In this document: piece by piece, positions 1-12,378 of the stretch
How positions within the stretch are numbered: position 1 is the stretch's first letter
Layout: every line of letters starts with the position of its first letter
DNA from: Isoetes taiwanensis
Taxonomy: Eukaryota; Streptophyta; Lycopodiopsida; Isoetales; Isoetaceae
Length of the DNA stretch: 64,000 bases
Direction of reading: 5' to 3'
Assembly (NCBI GenBank): GCA_021234155.1
Contig: JAJEKV010000019.1
Coordinates: 1,126,339 to 1,190,338 of the forward strand
Program-made: the position numbers and the translations under genes
The notes under the pieces: generated by a model
Told to the model about the DNA's origin: nothing
Database searches by the model: none
Seen by the model: only the letters and a program-made list of their open reading frames with translations

Positions 1-2800
1 GCCAAGAAAAATGTTTACTTTGTGTAATGCTATGTTCAATAATATGTATCAACTATTTTGGATAGAATAGACAATTAGGGACAAGGAACAAACTCAATCG
101 AAGTAATTCATTCAGATAAAAGAATTGTTACAAAACATAATCTAATTCTAGACCTTTAAATGGCAATACATAATTTGCCATACAATGGTCTTCACAATTA
201 GACCTTGGGATAAGGGAGAATGAACTTTCATTTGTTGCTTACACTTATATGCATAAGCAATAAAACCGAAGTTGGCATCCATCTTGATGTCCTTTGTATC
301 ATGAGTTTACTGAGCATGTTTATGTCCAATTGCAATCTATGTTTATGTCGTATATTGATAATCTTTTTAAGGGTTATGCTTATCGTGTGTAACGATTTAT
401 GCAACAAGGGTTGTGTCCAATATCCATTTGATCCTTGCCCTTAAGCAATAAGCACCTAAGCTAATTATATTTCACATACGGGAATCTTAAAAGTCAAGTT
501 CATGCAAAATAAATAAGTTCTTGTGCAAAGATTGACATTTTCGACTTTAAACATGGTGGAAAATATATTTGTTTGACATATGCTTAGAAATATTTTCACC
601 TATATTGTGATTTTTCCTAGGTTTGTTGATATCAATACATTCCATGCTGCAACATCTTTCTAAACATTTTGTCTAGGATGGCCTTTCGCAGATGTTTATG
701 AAGAATCACAATTGCGCTACAGCCATTTATCAACTTTCAACAAGGTAAATGATCCATCAACTTAACACCAATCAAACTAGGAGCCCTAATAAAGGAAATA
801 GAGCATAATTTTATTGTGGTAACAATCACATCATTCACAGCTTTGCTACATCCTCTAATAGTATTATAATCCAACAAGTTATGTTGCTTATTGCCTGGAA
901 GACTTCTTCTTGCTACCTTCGTCTAATAGTACTATAATCTAAGTTATAAGGCTTATTTTCTGGAAGACTCCTCCTTGATCTTCTACTTGCCTCAAATGTG
1001 AACTGAACATTTACCTCCTTAGTTAGCAAACAAAGCAGAACATTCTGACCCAGAATCCCGAAAATGATGCAACAAATATATTGCGCCTTAACATGTATTC
1101 ATTAAAAGAATGCACATTTTGAAAACGTCAAAAATCATTAGTCACTATAGGAAGTTCCACTATGCTAGCACCATATAACAACTTAGCATCAGTGTGTTCA
1201 GCAGCCAAATGACTGTGCCATATAATTTCTTTGCACAAAATTTGGATCTTTCTTGCTGGATCCTTGTTATATCGTCTGCCCTTCTCCTTCTTGCCCTCAA
1301 AATATGACTATTTGGTCTCTTGCATCTAGCTAAAAGTTATCATCAGGTTTTAGGCATTTTAGGTTGCATACTGCAGGTAGAATGGCTTATCTGCTTTTTC
1401 CGTGCCTATTCTTGCTCATGTATTCTAGTTAGATACGTTTTTCAGGCAATATAAGACAAATAACCTTCAACATATGCACATATTCAGCCTATTAATGAAA
1501 ATCATTTGCATTATGGAAACTGTATAGGAAAGCGTACCTGAGAGCTCCTGCGCAGCTAAAACTAGTTGTGTTCACCTGCTTAACCCTTGACAGATTTCTA
1601 TCAATATTCCTCCACAACAATGGCAAAACTTCCACCTGGCTTATCCTCACGCAAAAGATATATTTGACATTCCTGTGACGTTCTTGCTCTAAGGAGTAAA
1701 GCACAAGACCTGAAACCGAAAATGCTCACAAAGATTATTATCCTAAGATAATGCATATTCAAGTTTTGCTAAAACTGAAACACTGCTAGGACATGTGGAA
1801 GTTGAGCCCGCGTGTTATTGCAAGCATATATGCATGGTCTCAGATGTGCCAATATTGTCCATACATTTCTGACATATCAGGCTCCATAATGAAAGAACCG
1901 CAACATACCAACAACAAGTTTCTGCAAGATAAATAACGCAACAAAACAGTAAAAGCAATGAGAATGGCATACCTTCTAGTTAGTCTAATTAATTGCCAAG
2001 TGCCCATACATTGCCATCATGAGCAGCACTGTTACCAACCTGCACATCCATTAGTTGTCTTCAAGCTTTCACCTGCTCAGAAGATTGCAGATCAGAAACC
2101 TAAAACAAAATTGACTACTTGCATTAACGATTGTGTTACAAAATTTGAAATCCTAGTAACTTAATGCAGGCATCTTCTATTAATACATCATCATTATCAC
2201 CATGCAAGTTGTGGTTCTTCTTGTTCAAATCTACGTATCAGAAGGATTTATAACAGATTTGCATTAAGGCTTGCTAAAACTGCTCCGACAATGACATTTC
2301 TATTCATGGAAGAAGTATTTGAACCTAAAGTAGCCGTAACCTTCTATTGTTTTAACTGCATATTGTAGCTACTACCAGCTGGCTTGCATCCCTTGAACAA
2401 AATATCATTGCTAACACATCCTGCACATTGACCATTTTTGCACACAACATAATCACAATTTCTATGCAAAGAATGTGAGTTATCACCAAATAAAATATAC
2501 AGCTCGATCCGGCATGTATGATTCCATGAGCATAACTGGAGTTCCCCATGAGGAAAAAGGCTTCACTTTGCAAGGAAGAAAATTATCAAGTTGGAATTTC
2601 ACGGTCAGGTTAGGTTTTTGTTGTCTTCAAAGTGTGAGGTCATCGAAGCTTTGCCATGGCGCAACCCACTCTTTAGTCCAGATACCGATCGAGGAGGCCC
2701 GCTTTGTGGAGAAGAGGAAAGGTTGAACTGTTCCATGATTTGCTGAATGCAGTGCCAGCATTAACAAGCAGAGCAGATCTATCTGCATGCAAGCTTACAA
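1..2800. other. No recognisable gene
   Basis: AT-rich sequence with only short unconvincing ORFs on both strands. I see no protein family signature, no RNA gene and no clear transposon terminus. A few stretches on the minus strand (about 1500-1700) read as short open segments flanked by splice-like sequence, but I cannot assign them. Confidence 0.5.
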
Positions 2801-2822
2801 GGTGAGAGAACTAGGAATACGA

Positions 2823-2890
2823 AAGTTTTAGTGCTTGGTTATGGTCATCTTGGAGATGGAAATTTGCAGCTTTATCTCTCTGGGATGCCT
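2823..2890 (+). pseudogene. Remnant of D-2-hydroxyglutarate dehydrogenase-like FAD-linked oxidase
   Basis: About 23 codons read KVLVLGYGHLGDGNLQLYLS. This closely matches the GYGHLGDGNLHLNIS signature in the C-terminal domain of plant mitochondrial D-2-hydroxyglutarate dehydrogenase, which oxidises D-2-hydroxyglutarate to 2-oxoglutarate. What is seen is this motif only; the rest of the domain is not found on either side. The conserved histidine after GDGNL is a glutamine here, and the reading frame soon loses similarity, so this is decayed or transposed exon debris. Identification rests on a single motif and is tentative. No functional product is expected. Confidence 0.35.
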
Positions 2891-3604
2891 GTCACCAGGG
2901 GAGACACCTTCTTATCAAACTCACAGGATAAATGGCACCAGAAATATTTACATGCCACTGGCATTAGGTGCACTTGCAGAATATGATGAACATGGTGAAG
3001 CCCACATATAGAAGCTTGCATATATATCGAAATGCATGAACATGGTGGAGCTCACATATAGAAGTTTGCAACATATCGAAATAATAAACAGATATGCTTT
3101 GGAATAGATACATTTCTAAAAGATATATTTCTATATGCCATCACAAAAATAGGTGCAAGAAATCGCCAAAAGCAAGAATTGTTATAATAAATACCTCTTG
3201 TTCTTGGAAACTTGACATTGTTCATGCATCCAATTGATCATCCAGAACAAATCTGCAACAAAGTAGTGAATCCGAAAGAAAATGTCCAAAAATCATCACC
3301 AATTTTGCTTTTAAGCAAGCGCTATGCGTTCTGCCCTTCATTCTGATGCCATGCATCTGATCTGTGGAACTGCTCTGATGGTCACCCCTTATGGTGAGAA
3401 AGGAGCTTTAGCAATTTAGCAGCTATTGACGCCTGTATTCGATCTACTAGCAGGTCATCCCGATGGTCATAAGAAGCCATCCTCGACCATTTCTAATAGC
3501 AGGTCAGAAAAAGGCAGAAAAAGGCAGTATCATTGCCTGTATTCGATCTAATAGCAGGTGGAAATCACGAAAAAGGTTTTCATTAGCAAAAAGGTATGTT
3601 CTAA

Positions 3605-4030
3605 ATGTGTAGCCAAGAAAATGAGCGCATTGAAAGCGAAAAGATGAAGGAAATGTTATGCAGCAGGAAGCGGCCGACGACAGAAGCGATGGAGGAATTT
3701 TCGCAAGCATTTCAGACGGTTGAAGTTTGGGTGTTTAAGAAGCCCAGGGCATTGAATTCTCAGGAAAACGCTGAAACTATGGATTCCCTTCCAAAAGCTA
3801 TGGTAGCAGCCCAAAATTCAGCTGCAAAATTCAGCAGTAAAAACATTTTGCCCAAAATTCAGCCCAAAAATTCAGCTGCAAAAACATTTTGCCAACAAAA
3901 ATTAGCTGCTCCATCCCTTCAGAAAATGGATATGGCCAAGACGCCTGCTCCTAAAAGGCTCGCTTCTTCAGCCCATAGAAAGGTGAGGTCGTTGCCATCC
4001 ATAACAGGGTACTGGAAAGCGAGTCCATAA
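3605..4030 (+). CDS. Hypothetical 141-residue protein
   Basis: An open frame runs from ATG to a stop. It has a charged N-terminal part (residues 1-45, rich in Glu, Lys and Arg), a low-complexity middle (about 65-105) in which NSAAK- and ILPKIQPK-like stretches repeat, and a basic tail ending SITGYWKASP. The repeats are also visible in the DNA, so part of the length comes from a short tandem duplication. I recognise no domain, signal peptide or membrane segment. It could be a small nuclear protein, one exon of a larger gene, or a chance ORF kept open by the repeat. No neighbour helps. Confidence 0.3.
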   Translation: MCSQENERIESEKMKEMLCSRKRPTTEAMEEFSQAFQTVEVWVFKKPRALNSQENAETMDSLPKAMVAAQNSAAKFSSKNILPKIQPKNSAAKTFCQQKLAAPSLQKMDMAKTPAPKRLASSAHRKVRSLPSITGYWKASP

Positions 4031-5095
4031 CTGACCTAACATGTGTTTTGTATATACATTTTTATTACATTACAAATAATATATGATGATGTTCTCCATC
4101 TTCTTCCATATCCTATTTTGTTCTCTTATACTTCCTTCATCATTAAACCTATGCAGGAGAATTACACTTTATTTTGTCAAGAGCATTGTATTTTTGTTTT
4201 TTCTCAATGCAGTTGAGGGTCAACCGTGGAGTTTAAGGGTAGGGTTTGATGATACTTTGATGTTTCTTTCAAGCATGATTTAATTATTTGGAGAGAATAA
4301 TGCGATAGAGAATTTTGACCATAGCTAATATGCTCAGCTGTAGTAATTTCTCCTACTTCTTAAGCTCATCACTAAAATTATTGATTGCCTCAAAATCATA
4401 CCACATTATTGATACATACAAAAATTCAGTCGTGGGCCACCGACCACCAAAATTATCGATCGTACATACGTACAAAATTATTATGTACATTAGAAAAAGT
4501 GCCCAGCATTGTTGGGCGTTTCCTCGTATATCAAATTGAATGACTAATGAAGATAATAGATTTTAACTGAGATATAAATAAGATATGATGTTTAGAATGA
4601 AATTACAAAATGAGTTTGCATCTATATTCGTAGCATAAAAGAAAAATTTTTTGAATTGAAAAGCATTATGTGGCATTTATGTAAGCTGGTTGGGGCAGGA
4701 TATGATAAGGTAGAGAATGATTATTGTCACGTGAAGTTGATTGTTATATTTTTGCAGTTAGACAGCAGGCTTGGTTTTACAATTAGATATCTTATAATAG
4801 ACGGACATAAATGTGTTCTCTGCTCCATGCCTGATTTTCATAACAGATAAGATATAATTGAATGTTATCAATGAAATAAGGAAAAAGAAACATGTAAATG
4901 TGCATTTGAAAAACATGCACATAGATTCAGGGCAATGACCATTTCCTAACGTTTTATGCATTTAATACAGGAGACGTTATCTAGCCCATAGCCATGTGCA
5001 ATAGGTGCATGTTCCGTTTTTAGCATTTTCCTCTTTGTGGCTTTCAAGCTGTTGCAGACATCCTGTCCTTCCATACATATTTAGAATATATTGCC
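4031..5095. other. No recognisable gene
   Basis: AT-rich, with only short ORFs. I could not find the 3' exons expected for the IPT9-like gene fragment that ends near 5100 on the minus strand. Confidence 0.4.
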
Positions 5096-5683
5096 GTGTA
5101 TTTAGATATTGCTATTCTAAGTAGTTCAAGGGCTGCATCCCAATTACCACGATCTTGCAGGCCTTTGAGCTCAGCAGTAACCAGCGCACTGATTTCAGGG
5201 GCAGTCTTTGGAGTATTTGCCTTGCCATGCAAGTACATATTGTTAAGAAAGCAATGCAGATTGATGTGGCTGACATTAGGCATGAATATTACATCTTCCA
5301 TTTTTATACAAGGTCTAGATCTTAGCAGAAACAATGCCTAAACATTATTAAGACTATGTCATATGGTAAATACAAGCCAGGACAATTGTACTTTCAAGTA
5401 CATGTTTATTTTCATATGTGAAGTCGACAGTTTCTCATAATTAGGAACATACCAGTGCAAATACAAGCCAGTGCCTCCAACAATAATAGGGACACATCGC
5501 TTTTCTAGAACTTGAGCAATAGCTTTTCTGGCATCATCATAAAAATCTCCAACTGTGTACTCTGCAGATCAGAAATGAATGACGAGCTTAGATGTCTTCA
5601 ACTTTGATTAACTTGATAAATGAAGGCATTACATTACTACCATCGGTCGAGTCAAGAATGTCAAGGAAGTGATGAGGAATGCC
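5096..5683 (-). pseudogene. Partial tRNA dimethylallyltransferase (IPT9-like), three consecutive exons
   Basis: The enzyme transfers a dimethylallyl group to A37 of tRNAs and feeds cis-zeatin formation. Three exons can be read on the minus strand. Exon 5683-5641 encodes GIPHHFLDILDSTD (the VPHHLxDI motif) and ends in a GTAGTA donor. Exon 5561-5453 encodes EYTVGDFYDDARKAIAQ, then CVPIIVGGTGLYLHW, which covers the conserved YxVGxFxxDA and GGTGLY motifs. Exon 5236 downward encodes YLHGKANTPK followed by AELKGLQDRGNWDAALELL. Phases between the exons agree exactly. The third exon's acceptor reads AT or AC rather than AG. After ALELL the family sequence is lost and a stop follows about 24 codons later. 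The N-terminal P-loop exon and the zinc-finger C terminus are missing. I infer a gene fragment or pseudogene. Confidence 0.72.
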
Positions 5684-5901
5684 CTGCAAAACAAAGAGCA
5701 AATATGATCAAGTTCGGAGAATATAAATCTAAAACCAAAGTTACAATCTGGGAAAAAAGAAAAAAAGCTAATGAATAATCAACCGAATCTGATAAACTTG
5801 ACAAACTTGTCATTTCCACACTACTCTGCACCAACACCAACAGGAGAGTCAAATAGTGCTACAAAACCATTGCAACCTTTCACTGCCTAGATTCCATGAT
5901 A

Positions 5902-6414
5902 TCATGTCTCTAACAGGCATCTTATAAAACACGGCTTGTGCATTCTATAAGTCCCCAGATCTGCTGTACATAGAGCATTTCCCACAAGAACATCTATTTC
6001 ATACCCATTCTCCATGATCGAAGTATGTGTCTGCATCCCATCTGTTAATGCAGCCAAGTTTGCACATGTATTCAAAAGAGAGATAAATGTTATTTTGTTT
6101 GGAACTTTACCTTCTAGTTGCATTTGATGGAAGTAAATAAGTGCTTCCTTATCGTTCTTATGGTGAACGAACATCATAATAACTGCATTCCATGAAACAA
6201 CATTAATCCTCTTCAACATTTTATTAAACATTCTTTGTGCATCTTCCAAACTACCTGACTTTCCAATCATATCCACAAGTGCTATACCAACAACAAGTAT
6301 CAGACTCAAGATCTTAGAGTCACCTTTATTAGCATCTTGAATGCATTTGATGGACCTAAATTCCGAGCAGACGGAAAATGCATCCATGCCCATATTATCG
6401 GTTATGAGCTTCAA
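5902..6414 (-). pseudogene. PLS-class PPR protein fragment
   Basis: A 170-residue frame with plant organelle RNA-binding PPR motifs: ALVDMIGKSGSLEDAQRMF, then INVVSWNAVIMMFVHH, a PNKITFISLLNTCANLAAL segment and VLVGNAL. This is the P-L-S succession typical of organellar RNA-editing factors of 500-900 residues, so only about three motifs remain. It ends without E or DYW domains. It lies between the IPT9-like exons and an oppositely oriented PPR piece that starts 9 bp away. It is probably non-functional debris. Confidence 0.8.
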
Positions 6415-6422
6415 ATGGACCT

Positions 6423-6730
6423 TTGATTGTTAATTCCGTTATAAGCATATATAGAATTATAAGCATGTATGAAAAGTGCAAGAGCATAGAGTATGCCTGG
6501 AGGCTATTTGATAATCTCCCATATAGAGACATTGTATCTTGGAATGCAATGATTGCTGCGTATGCCCAAAATAGAGATTCTATTATGAGCTTGGGTCCTT
6601 TTAGATAAAAATACCTGGAAGAAGAAGAACCAGATTCAGCTATGTTTGCCAGTATTCTTAATATTTGCTGTGTCCTCTCAGGACTTTCTTCTTTCTGCTG
6701 CTAGGTTCATGAGTTTGTACAATTTCAAGA
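6423..6730 (+). pseudogene. PLS-class PPR protein fragment, opposite strand
   Basis: The frame reads ISMYEKCKSIEYAWRLFDNL, then RDIVSWNAMIAAYAQNRDS, one typical S/P motif pair. Similarity continues after a frameshift near 6608 as EEEPDSAMFASILNICCVLS. It diverges from the PPR fragment ending at 6414 on the other strand, so the two pieces are head to head, as if an inversion breakpoint fell inside one PPR gene or two fragments were joined. It is broken and too short to be functional. Confidence 0.75.
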
Positions 6731-9700
6731 CTTGTAAAACATTGTCATTGCATAATCTAGAGGTAAAATATTGCCATTTAGCGAAAAGGTTAACCGTGCA
6801 AAAGTTTTAAGGAGAGAAATTGTCTTTATGTCTAGTTATGCATGTCGTCCAGTTCCCGTGCCTTAGATCAAATAGTTGTCGATGGATACTTATTTGGAAA
6901 AGCCGAGAAATGATGAATCTTTGGAAAAGCGAGAAATGATGAATCTTTGGAAAAGCCAAAATGATGTGCGAGAGGAAAATAAGCAATGACCTCCGACTTT
7001 TGAAAATCAATCCACAAATGCCGAAATGCTATTTTGTAGCAGAGCTTGGTCACTTCAGAACCGAAGCCAATGCTTTGGTTTCAAGACATGCTATCATTTC
7101 AGAAGGTGACGACCTTCACTAAGCATAGGTGAAGGTAAAATCTTACCTTAATGTGGTCTGCAAGAAGGTCTTCTTGGGCAGAGCCCAGCAAATCTATGCT
7201 AAGGTCACCGGATATTAAGCAACCTCCCATTATAAACATCAAGATAGATGATTTCTAAATAAGAATATGGGCTACGAAATTAGCATCCTATATTTGAGAG
7301 GGTTATACTCTTTTGTAACCCTGCAACTCCATAGAAATAGAGTTCTAAGAAAAACATTGGTATTAACAAGTCTCACCCTTGTATCACGACATGGCATCAA
7401 TTTGATCCAAAGCTGGAACATTTAAACCTGAGTTAACTTGATACATGAGCTGACTGGATACCATGAGTATAATAGCAATGGCCCTTCTACCTATGTGGAT
7501 AATATTCACCCCAATAGAATTAATTTTGGGGTTACCCATGCCCCAAGTATAACCAATGGGGAACAATATAATTAACATGTTTGTAAGATATGCTAACAAG
7601 CAGCATGCATACAAAAAAAAATCCTACCTTCTACCGTAAGGAGAGGCAAATATACTTCCTGCAACACAGTTTTTATAGGGAAGGCAGACCCCTATAAATG
7701 CAGGAATCATGCCTCACCTTATGAGAACTGTTTGCCAATACTTGAAAAAATAGAAGTGCGAAAGAAATGATCAAATACCTGAAAAAACTCTCATTTCTTT
7801 CTTGTACGAGAACCTTGGAGACTCATTCGATGCTTGGGACGTTAATCTCCCTACCGTGCTTAAGCACTCTCCTTTGAGTTCCCATCAGTGAAAACCTTTG
7901 AGTCAATATTCTGCAAACTCCCACTGGAGTCAAACTTCTATCATCTGTCATATGGATTATAGATCCCATAAGAGATATATAATATGTAAGCCGTGTGGCA
8001 AAGCCCAGTAGCACTTTTGGCCAAGTGGCAGTATTGGACAACAGTCCATGTATGTATGTCATGCCAATGGCACATCGTGCCAAATGGAAAATCTTAACCT
8101 CGGTCTCTTCAATTTTACAGCCAAAATTCCCAATTCATTAGTTCAACATTCCAAATAGGAATGATCTTCTTGAACTCTGGCTTCCAAGAATATCATATTC
8201 TGCCTGCATTCATATGTACCACTATAAGACAATCATGCCGTAAGACTTGCATTTACATGAAAAGTGTATAACAGTAACTCGAACCATAAAAAAGCACATG
8301 CTAAAAGCCCTATCAAGAAAGTTTGGCAGCACTGGTAAGACCAATGCACAAAAGTGTCATAAAAAAAACTGGCTTGAACTAGTTAAACCTAGCACAAACA
8401 TCAACATTGGTCAATCCCTTTGCTGTCTTATCTAGCCATACAAGAACTTTTCAGTCCAAGATGGTACCATTCTTTCTTGGTATACAGCATTAGTGTTATC
8501 ATATAACCAAACAAATTAGAATCCTAATTCCAAAGTCATTGTACCTACTGGTCAACAATCCATGAAATAATGCTTAATTTTAGCAAGCATTTGCATTACT
8601 TGTTCAAAAACATATCAATACATTTCAATCTTAATCCATAAACATTAAGCCTTATCCATGTTTAATCCATAAGAAACATGTAGTGATAACATACAGGAAG
8701 AATTTTTGTTCAAGGGAATGTTTTACAAGGTAGAGTCTCCATTCTCCACTCAGTAGAAAATCAGAATATGTAAAGTGGCATTAAGTCAAACTTTAACATG
8801 TTATTAGAACTCCTACAGAGCTCTAAGATACACATAAATTAGAACGTGTGTCTAAGCTACTTTAATTGTGCAGACATAATAGAGAATAAGCTTACAAAAT
8901 TGGCCATTTATTGTCAATGGCATGGATTAAATATTTCCAAAAATATGGTTGCCAAAAGCACATGTAATATCCCAAAAAACCCAATTGTAACAACCCCTTG
9001 TTATTGTGCTACATATTCTAAGCGAGGTGCACCCTAGACTACCATAGTCGTCGGATGTGGCGATCCCATGGCCCAAATTGTATGTTGGAGTCTCTGGGCG
9101 CCTCTCGTTTCACTTATAGTCATTTATGATTGGGGCACCTACGATTTTGAAGTATGAAATCTGAGTTTGCCTAAGGTTTTGATAGAATATCGAGCCTCTA
9201 TACAACTTCACTTAATGTTTTAGAACTTGAAATACGGGGCTCAAACCTCCAAAAAATAACTCAATGTCCTTAAAATAACTCAAAATGTCCTAATAAGACA
9301 ACTTTGACCAAAGTATAACCAATAAGCTAAGCGTGATTATTTTTTATCTAGAATCTATGTTTTTTTTAAACAACCCACTCAATTGTTTTTGGGATATGGT
9401 CTATGGTTTTGAAATTGTTATTTTTACATCCACATCAAATCAAATGCGAAAACCCCGTTATTGTGCTATATATGGGGACCAATGATATCACTTAGTAGTT
9501 GGGATGACTTGGAATAGGTACCGAGCACTTGGAATCAAGCCCCAGGTTCCATATCGATTCTTCTGCAAGAGATCGGGTTTTTACCTCTTTAAAGAGCTGC
9601 TCTGGAGCATCGCATCCTTTATTGCCATATAGTGGTAAGCATGGGAAACACACTTCTTTCAATACCTGTCTACACAATGGTTATGGGCCCACAACACCAT

Positions 9701-10380
9701 AAAACCTGTTGGAAGGAGAAAAGAGCCATATAGTTCTCCAGGTGGCATGTACACAATCATCTACATTTCAGAAGGCACACAATCATCCAGGTGGCATTTG
9801 AAAAAGCGAGGAGGTGCATGCACTTACATAACAACGAGGATTACAATCATCTAAAATAAGTATCTGGACATGTGTTTCCAAAGTAAGCTTTGGAAAGACA
9901 ATGCTTTGAGTTGGTAAAAATGTCACACTACAAAGACCAGATCAATCTCACGCTTGGCAGAGGTCCATGACAGTACCTACAAATGCATTTATCCATGAAA
10001 ACATGTAGAGCAATTGCCTCCATCTGCAAGGAGCACATCGCTTTAAAACTGAGATAGGAAGGTGCGCTTAGGAACAATGAGAACAAAGGATGCGCCCAAT
10101 CTGCGGTGAGAGTTATTGAAGATGCGAGCCACACTCTTCATAACTGCCCGGCATTTGCAACTATCCAGGCATGATATGAGGGGACACCTAACCAGCTACT
10201 AATATGATGATGAACATGTTTGCAGTAGGAACACTGGCATCATACATCCAGGATTGGACATGTGGGTATAAAAATGCCCCTGGTCATCACACATCCATGT
10301 ACATACATCAACTTTGTCAGCAAGCCTATTACTGCTAAGGTTTATCCCGCAAAAACTCTTCGGATGGGGGTTCTTTAATT
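6731..10380. other. Intergenic sequence, possible LTR remnants
   Basis: I find no convincing gene. At 7080-7380 the plus strand has LTR-like layout (a TATAAACA box near 7231 followed by a leader-like stretch), but I see no partner copy or primer-binding site. Two similar short blocks, at about 8990-9025 and 9450-9476, share a core reading GTTATTGTGCTA and could be remains of repeated LTR ends. On the minus strand, 9500-9690 is open and flanked by splice-like sites but unidentified. Confidence 0.3.
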
Positions 10381-11400
10381 ATGGAGAGCAATAGGCCCAT
10401 TGTTCTCCATTTCTTGTTTAGATCTCATAGGCTAGTTGGTCTCCGTGGACGAGAAAATTCAATTCAATTTAATTTATTTTCATTAGGTATGCTTGCTCCT
10501 AACATTTTAAGTTATTTTTCCAAAAAAATGTTAGCATTACATTGGTTACATTTAGGAATAAGGGGTCTCGGCAAACTTGTCTACCTTCTTATGTGCTGTC
10601 TGATTTTGCACGACTTTACGGGCATTGGTGATCTTTTTCTTCTCATGCTCATTATGTTCGACCCAATATTTCTTAGCCATTGCAGGTTTCTTGTTCGCTA
10701 GGTTTGTAAACTTAAGTCTTCTTATTGTTGGCCTGGTTTTCTATCCATCACGAGAATGCATTGATGTGAACTATTAGATCGACATTCTTAGGTTGGACGA
10801 GGATAATATATAACATGCATTTTGGCTTTCAGGCCTTATCAGCGTCTTCCAACAACAGCTTCTATTTCTGTCTCACTTTCTCTTCTCACCCGCCCTTTTC
10901 AAATTTTATCATCAAAATTCTTATTTCTTATTTTATATGGTATGTTTGTCACGTGGGTTGCATGACTTGCCCCTCTATTTTTCGAGGTTATATCGTCATA
11001 TGACCCCCCCCCCCCTCAAAACCAAAAAAAAAGGACCCCCAGTTTTTGGTGGATCGTCAAGTCGGCTATTAGGTTCTGTTTTTCTTGCAGGCCATTGCAT
11101 CATTAGTTGCTGGTTTGTTGTCTTGTTTCCATTTCACATTTCTCTGCTTTATCTGCTGGAACTTTATCATCTTGAGTTTCTTGGCGACTATTTTTTCCTT
11201 GGGGTTTTCCTCGAAAACTTCGTAAGAGGCGGTGGTTTTCATCGTCATCAGAATAACTTCTCGCTGCAACATCAATTCCATTTGTTCCATTTCCTCCACA
11301 TTTTTTTATGGCATAGTCCGATGATGTCCCCGTCTTTGATTACTCCACTCTCCTTTTTTTATCCGTACCATTGTATGATACTGCTGTTGTGGTGAATGAA
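10381..11400. repeat. Pyrimidine-rich repeat fragment
   Basis: T/C-rich on the plus strand, A/G-rich on the minus strand. A segment near 11195-11245 (GGGGTTTTCCTCGAAAAC and beyond) is homologous to one near 21768-21815 (AGGGTTTTCCTCAAAAAC), which ties this fragment to the larger 20.9-24.2 kb block. The family identity is unknown. Minus-strand frames are rich in Lys, Glu and Met. Confidence 0.45.
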
Positions 11401-12378
11401 AAGCCTATCTATTCGATTTTCTGTGTTCTTGTGAGTCCATCACGACAACATAACATCTTTGAATGTAGGCACTATTTAAATTATCATCTATACAGATTAG
11501 ATAATACTCTAGGTTTGTAGAGGCTAATCTTATTATCCATTGAAATATATCTAGAAATATTTAGATAACTTCTCTAAGTTTTAAAGCTTATTGGCCATTG
11601 AACTTTTCCAAATACTTCTTCTCTTGCAGTCTTTGTATTGTGCATGATTAGTTTCAATGGCTAGGTTCTCAATATAGTCAAATCCTTGTCAATATAGAAC
11701 AGACACTCATCTTTCAGACGGACCAAGAGCCACACAGTTCATCTTCACAATTGCTCAACTTGATAATGGAAAGACTAAAAAACTAGGAAGCTGTAAATGT
11801 AGAAATATGGGGTGCTTACTCGGCACCAGGTGATATTACAGATGGCCCCATGTAGCTACTCCCATCTAGAATTATCAAATGGGCCTACTCCTACCATATA
11901 GTATTTTACCTATTTTATGGCTGTGAAGTATAGGCCTCTAGTCTCACAACAAACTTGTAGAGTCATTGAGAAAGTAGGAAAATAGTCATTAATTATTATT
12001 TAAAATAACCAAATTCTATCCTTAAGAGAAAAACATTCCTTTTTGGATTACCAAGGTCTTAACGAACATCAAACCTATACATAATCCAACTGTGTCCAAC
12101 TTGTCATTTTTCGTTTTTTCCTTTTTTTGCTTTCCATATAAATAGATGATGCAAATAGGACAAAAGGGAAAACTATAACTATCAGTCTTTACATATGTTA
12201 AGAATATGCCATAATATACCAAAGACCACCATCCCTCTTTGGACCTGCTCATCTAAATAAACAGCTATATAAAATTGTAACTAGAATCAATTTACCAATA
12301 AATGTGATTGACAATACAGTTGCAATGACATGTGCAGCAGCTCACAGTTTAACTGAATAGAAGCATTATATCAAATGT
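11401..12378. other. No recognisable gene
   Basis: AT-rich sequence between the pyrimidine-rich fragment and the tandem upstream duplication. Only short ORFs. Confidence 0.45.

Noticed and set aside
7149-7225. Possible upstream IPT9 exon on the minus strand (DLLGSAQEDLLADHIK before a GTAAGA donor), phase-compatible with the GIPHH exon
   Set aside because: It is two residues longer than the family in this part and lacks the ISADSVQVYxGLD core; the surrounding 7080-7380 looks LTR-like, so the match is probably chance.
8940-9480. Paired LTRs around 8990 and 9450
   Set aside because: Similarity is limited to about 20-30 bp and no primer site, purine tract or target duplication is visible.
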